Shown here in pieces: positions 63,172-64,000 of a stretch of 64,000 nt of DNA. Source of the stretch: Acidovorax radicis N35. Its GTDB lineage: Bacteria; Pseudomonadota; Gammaproteobacteria; Burkholderiales; Burkholderiaceae_C. Within the stretch, counting starts at the first letter, position 1. Every line of letters begins with the position of its first letter. The DNA lies in assembly GCF_000204195.1 (NCBI RefSeq), contig NZ_AFBG01000019.1:1-64000 (forward strand), written 5' to 3'. The notes under the pieces were generated by a model. That model searched no databases, was not told the origin of the DNA, and worked only from the letters and a program-made list of their open reading frames with translations. Made by a program: the position numbers and the translations under genes.

Positions 63172-64000
63172 TCAGGCGCTGCGCCGTGCCCGCTGCGCCT
63201 GGGCCAGCCGCGAAAGCCGCTGCACCAGGGCCGGGTACTGCGATTCGGACGTATTGCCGTAGCCCAGCACCAGGCCGTTGTCTTCGGGCTGTGCGCGCAG
63301 GGCAAAGCGTGACAGCGGCGCGGGGGCCATGTCGTAGGCGCGGGCCGCGTCGGCAATCGCCTGGTCGGGGTATTCGGGCGGCAGGCGCACCGTGAGGTGC
63401 ATGCCGCTGTCACCCCCCTGCACCCCATGGGGCACAGCCAAGTGCTGTGCCAATGCGTCGCGCAACAGCGCCTGTCGGCTGCGGTACAGGCGCCGCATGC
63501 GCCCCAGGTGCCGGCTGAACTGACCGCTCTCGATGAACTCCGCCAGCGCCAGCTGCTCGTGGCGGTGCCCGCCGCGCAGCGTCTCCCTGAGCAGTGGTGC
63601 GGCCACGGCCGCCAGGGCCTGTGGCAGCACCACAAACCCGAGCCGCAACGACGGGAACAGCGTCTTGCTGAACGTGCCTACGTACATCACCGGCGCTTCA
63701 GGCACCAGGCCCTGCATGGCACCAATCAACTCGCCCGCATGGCGAAATTCACTGTCGTAGTCATCCTCGATGATCCAGGCGCCACAGGCCTGCGCCTGGC
63801 GGATCAGCGCCAGCCTGCGGGCCACGGGCAGCACCCCGCCCGTGGGGTACTGGTGCGACGGCGTGGTGTAGATGAGCCGGGGCGGCGCTGCCGTCCAGGC
63901 ATCGGCAGGCACCACGAGGCCCGCGCCATCCACCCGCAGGGCTTCGACCTTGAGGTCCCCGCACTGGAAGGCGGTCTGCGCCCCCCGGTAGCCCGGGTCC
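63172..64000 (-). CDS. MocR/PdxR-type GntR-aminotransferase regulator (5' part outside window)
   Basis: Only the C-terminal 275 or so residues are present, and the gene begins beyond 64000. The aminotransferase fold shows TTPSHQYPTGGVLPVARRLALI, IEDDYDSEFRHAGEL and the PLP lysine in VGTFSKTLFPSLRLGFV. The N-terminal winged helix expected of the family is off the window. It is convergent with the M20 gene (13 bp apart). The regulated pathway cannot be told from this part. Confidence 0.9.
   Translation of the reverse strand, partial: DPGYRGAQTAFQCGDLKVEALRVDGAGLVVPADAWTAAPPRLIYTTPSHQYPTGGVLPVARRLALIRQAQACGAWIIEDDYDSEFRHAGELIGAMQGLVPEAPVMYVGTFSKTLFPSLRLGFVVLPQALAAVAAPLLRETLRGGHRHEQLALAEFIESGQFSRHLGRMRRLYRSRQALLRDALAQHLAVPHGVQGGDSGMHLTVRLPPEYPDQAIADAARAYDMAPAPLSRFALRAQPEDNGLVLGYGNTSESQYPALVQRLSRLAQAQRARRSA

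Overview
The window is GC-rich chromosomal DNA from a betaproteobacterium, most likely a Comamonadaceae member close to Acidovorax. This rests on the gene repertoire (clade I nos cluster, H-NS of the short betaproteobacterial type, membrane uricase PuuD), the codon use, and short dispersed repeats of a kind I associate with that family. No tRNA, rRNA, CRISPR array, prophage or intact insertion sequence was found.

Layout. 1-11.6 kb is housekeeping: a membrane GGDEF-EAL protein cut by the left edge, aconitase, a small membrane protein beside an XRE/MmyB regulator, H-NS, a CNNM/CBS (CorC/HlyC-type) protein, ApaH and an ApbE/NosX flavinyltransferase. 11.5-21.6 kb is a complete nitrous oxide reductase locus: cytochrome c lipoprotein and NosX on the minus strand; a DUF2946-like protein, NosZ, NosR, NosD, NosF, NosY and two NosL-type copper lipoproteins on the plus strand. 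An FNR/DNR-type box and a matching -10 lie just upstream, so the first gene may be read from a leaderless message. 21.7-30.6 kb holds RhlE, a SulP-STAS-cNMP transporter, a zinc peptidase, pyroglutamyl peptidase, a mu-crystallin-family reductase, a diguanylate cyclase and a small unknown protein.

30.6-48.1 kb and 54.8-63.2 kb form a purine salvage and degradation region. It encodes a BMP/Nup-type ABC importer with two binding proteins, adenine deaminase next to a Rieske oxygenase, guanine deaminase, a chemoreceptor, a LysR regulator, xanthine dehydrogenase (XdhA, XdhB and a distant XdhC), membrane uricase PuuD, HIU hydrolase, a fused OHCU decarboxylase-allantoate amidohydrolase, allantoinase PuuE and a GntR/FCD regulator with a perfect 18-bp palindrome at its promoter. 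Together these would take adenine and guanine through xanthine, urate and allantoin to ureidoglycine. The 48.3-54.8 kb stretch between holds two c-di-GMP proteins, a Crp/Fnr regulator, and a small atypical island (a lipoprotein and a RidA-like gene).

The most unusual feature is a set of short repeats. Family A has the core AGCGCTTGATGGATAAGCGCT and occurs about eleven times. Five copies sit directly after a stop codon in the same orientation, one of them supplying the stop codon of guaD. Others lie inside genes in frame: acnA, xdhA and probably puuD. XdhA alone carries three in-frame repeat-like insertions (one family A, two family B), reminiscent of Rickettsia palindromic elements. Family C separates nosZ from nosR. 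A 268-bp inverted-repeat-bounded element sits upstream of puuD.
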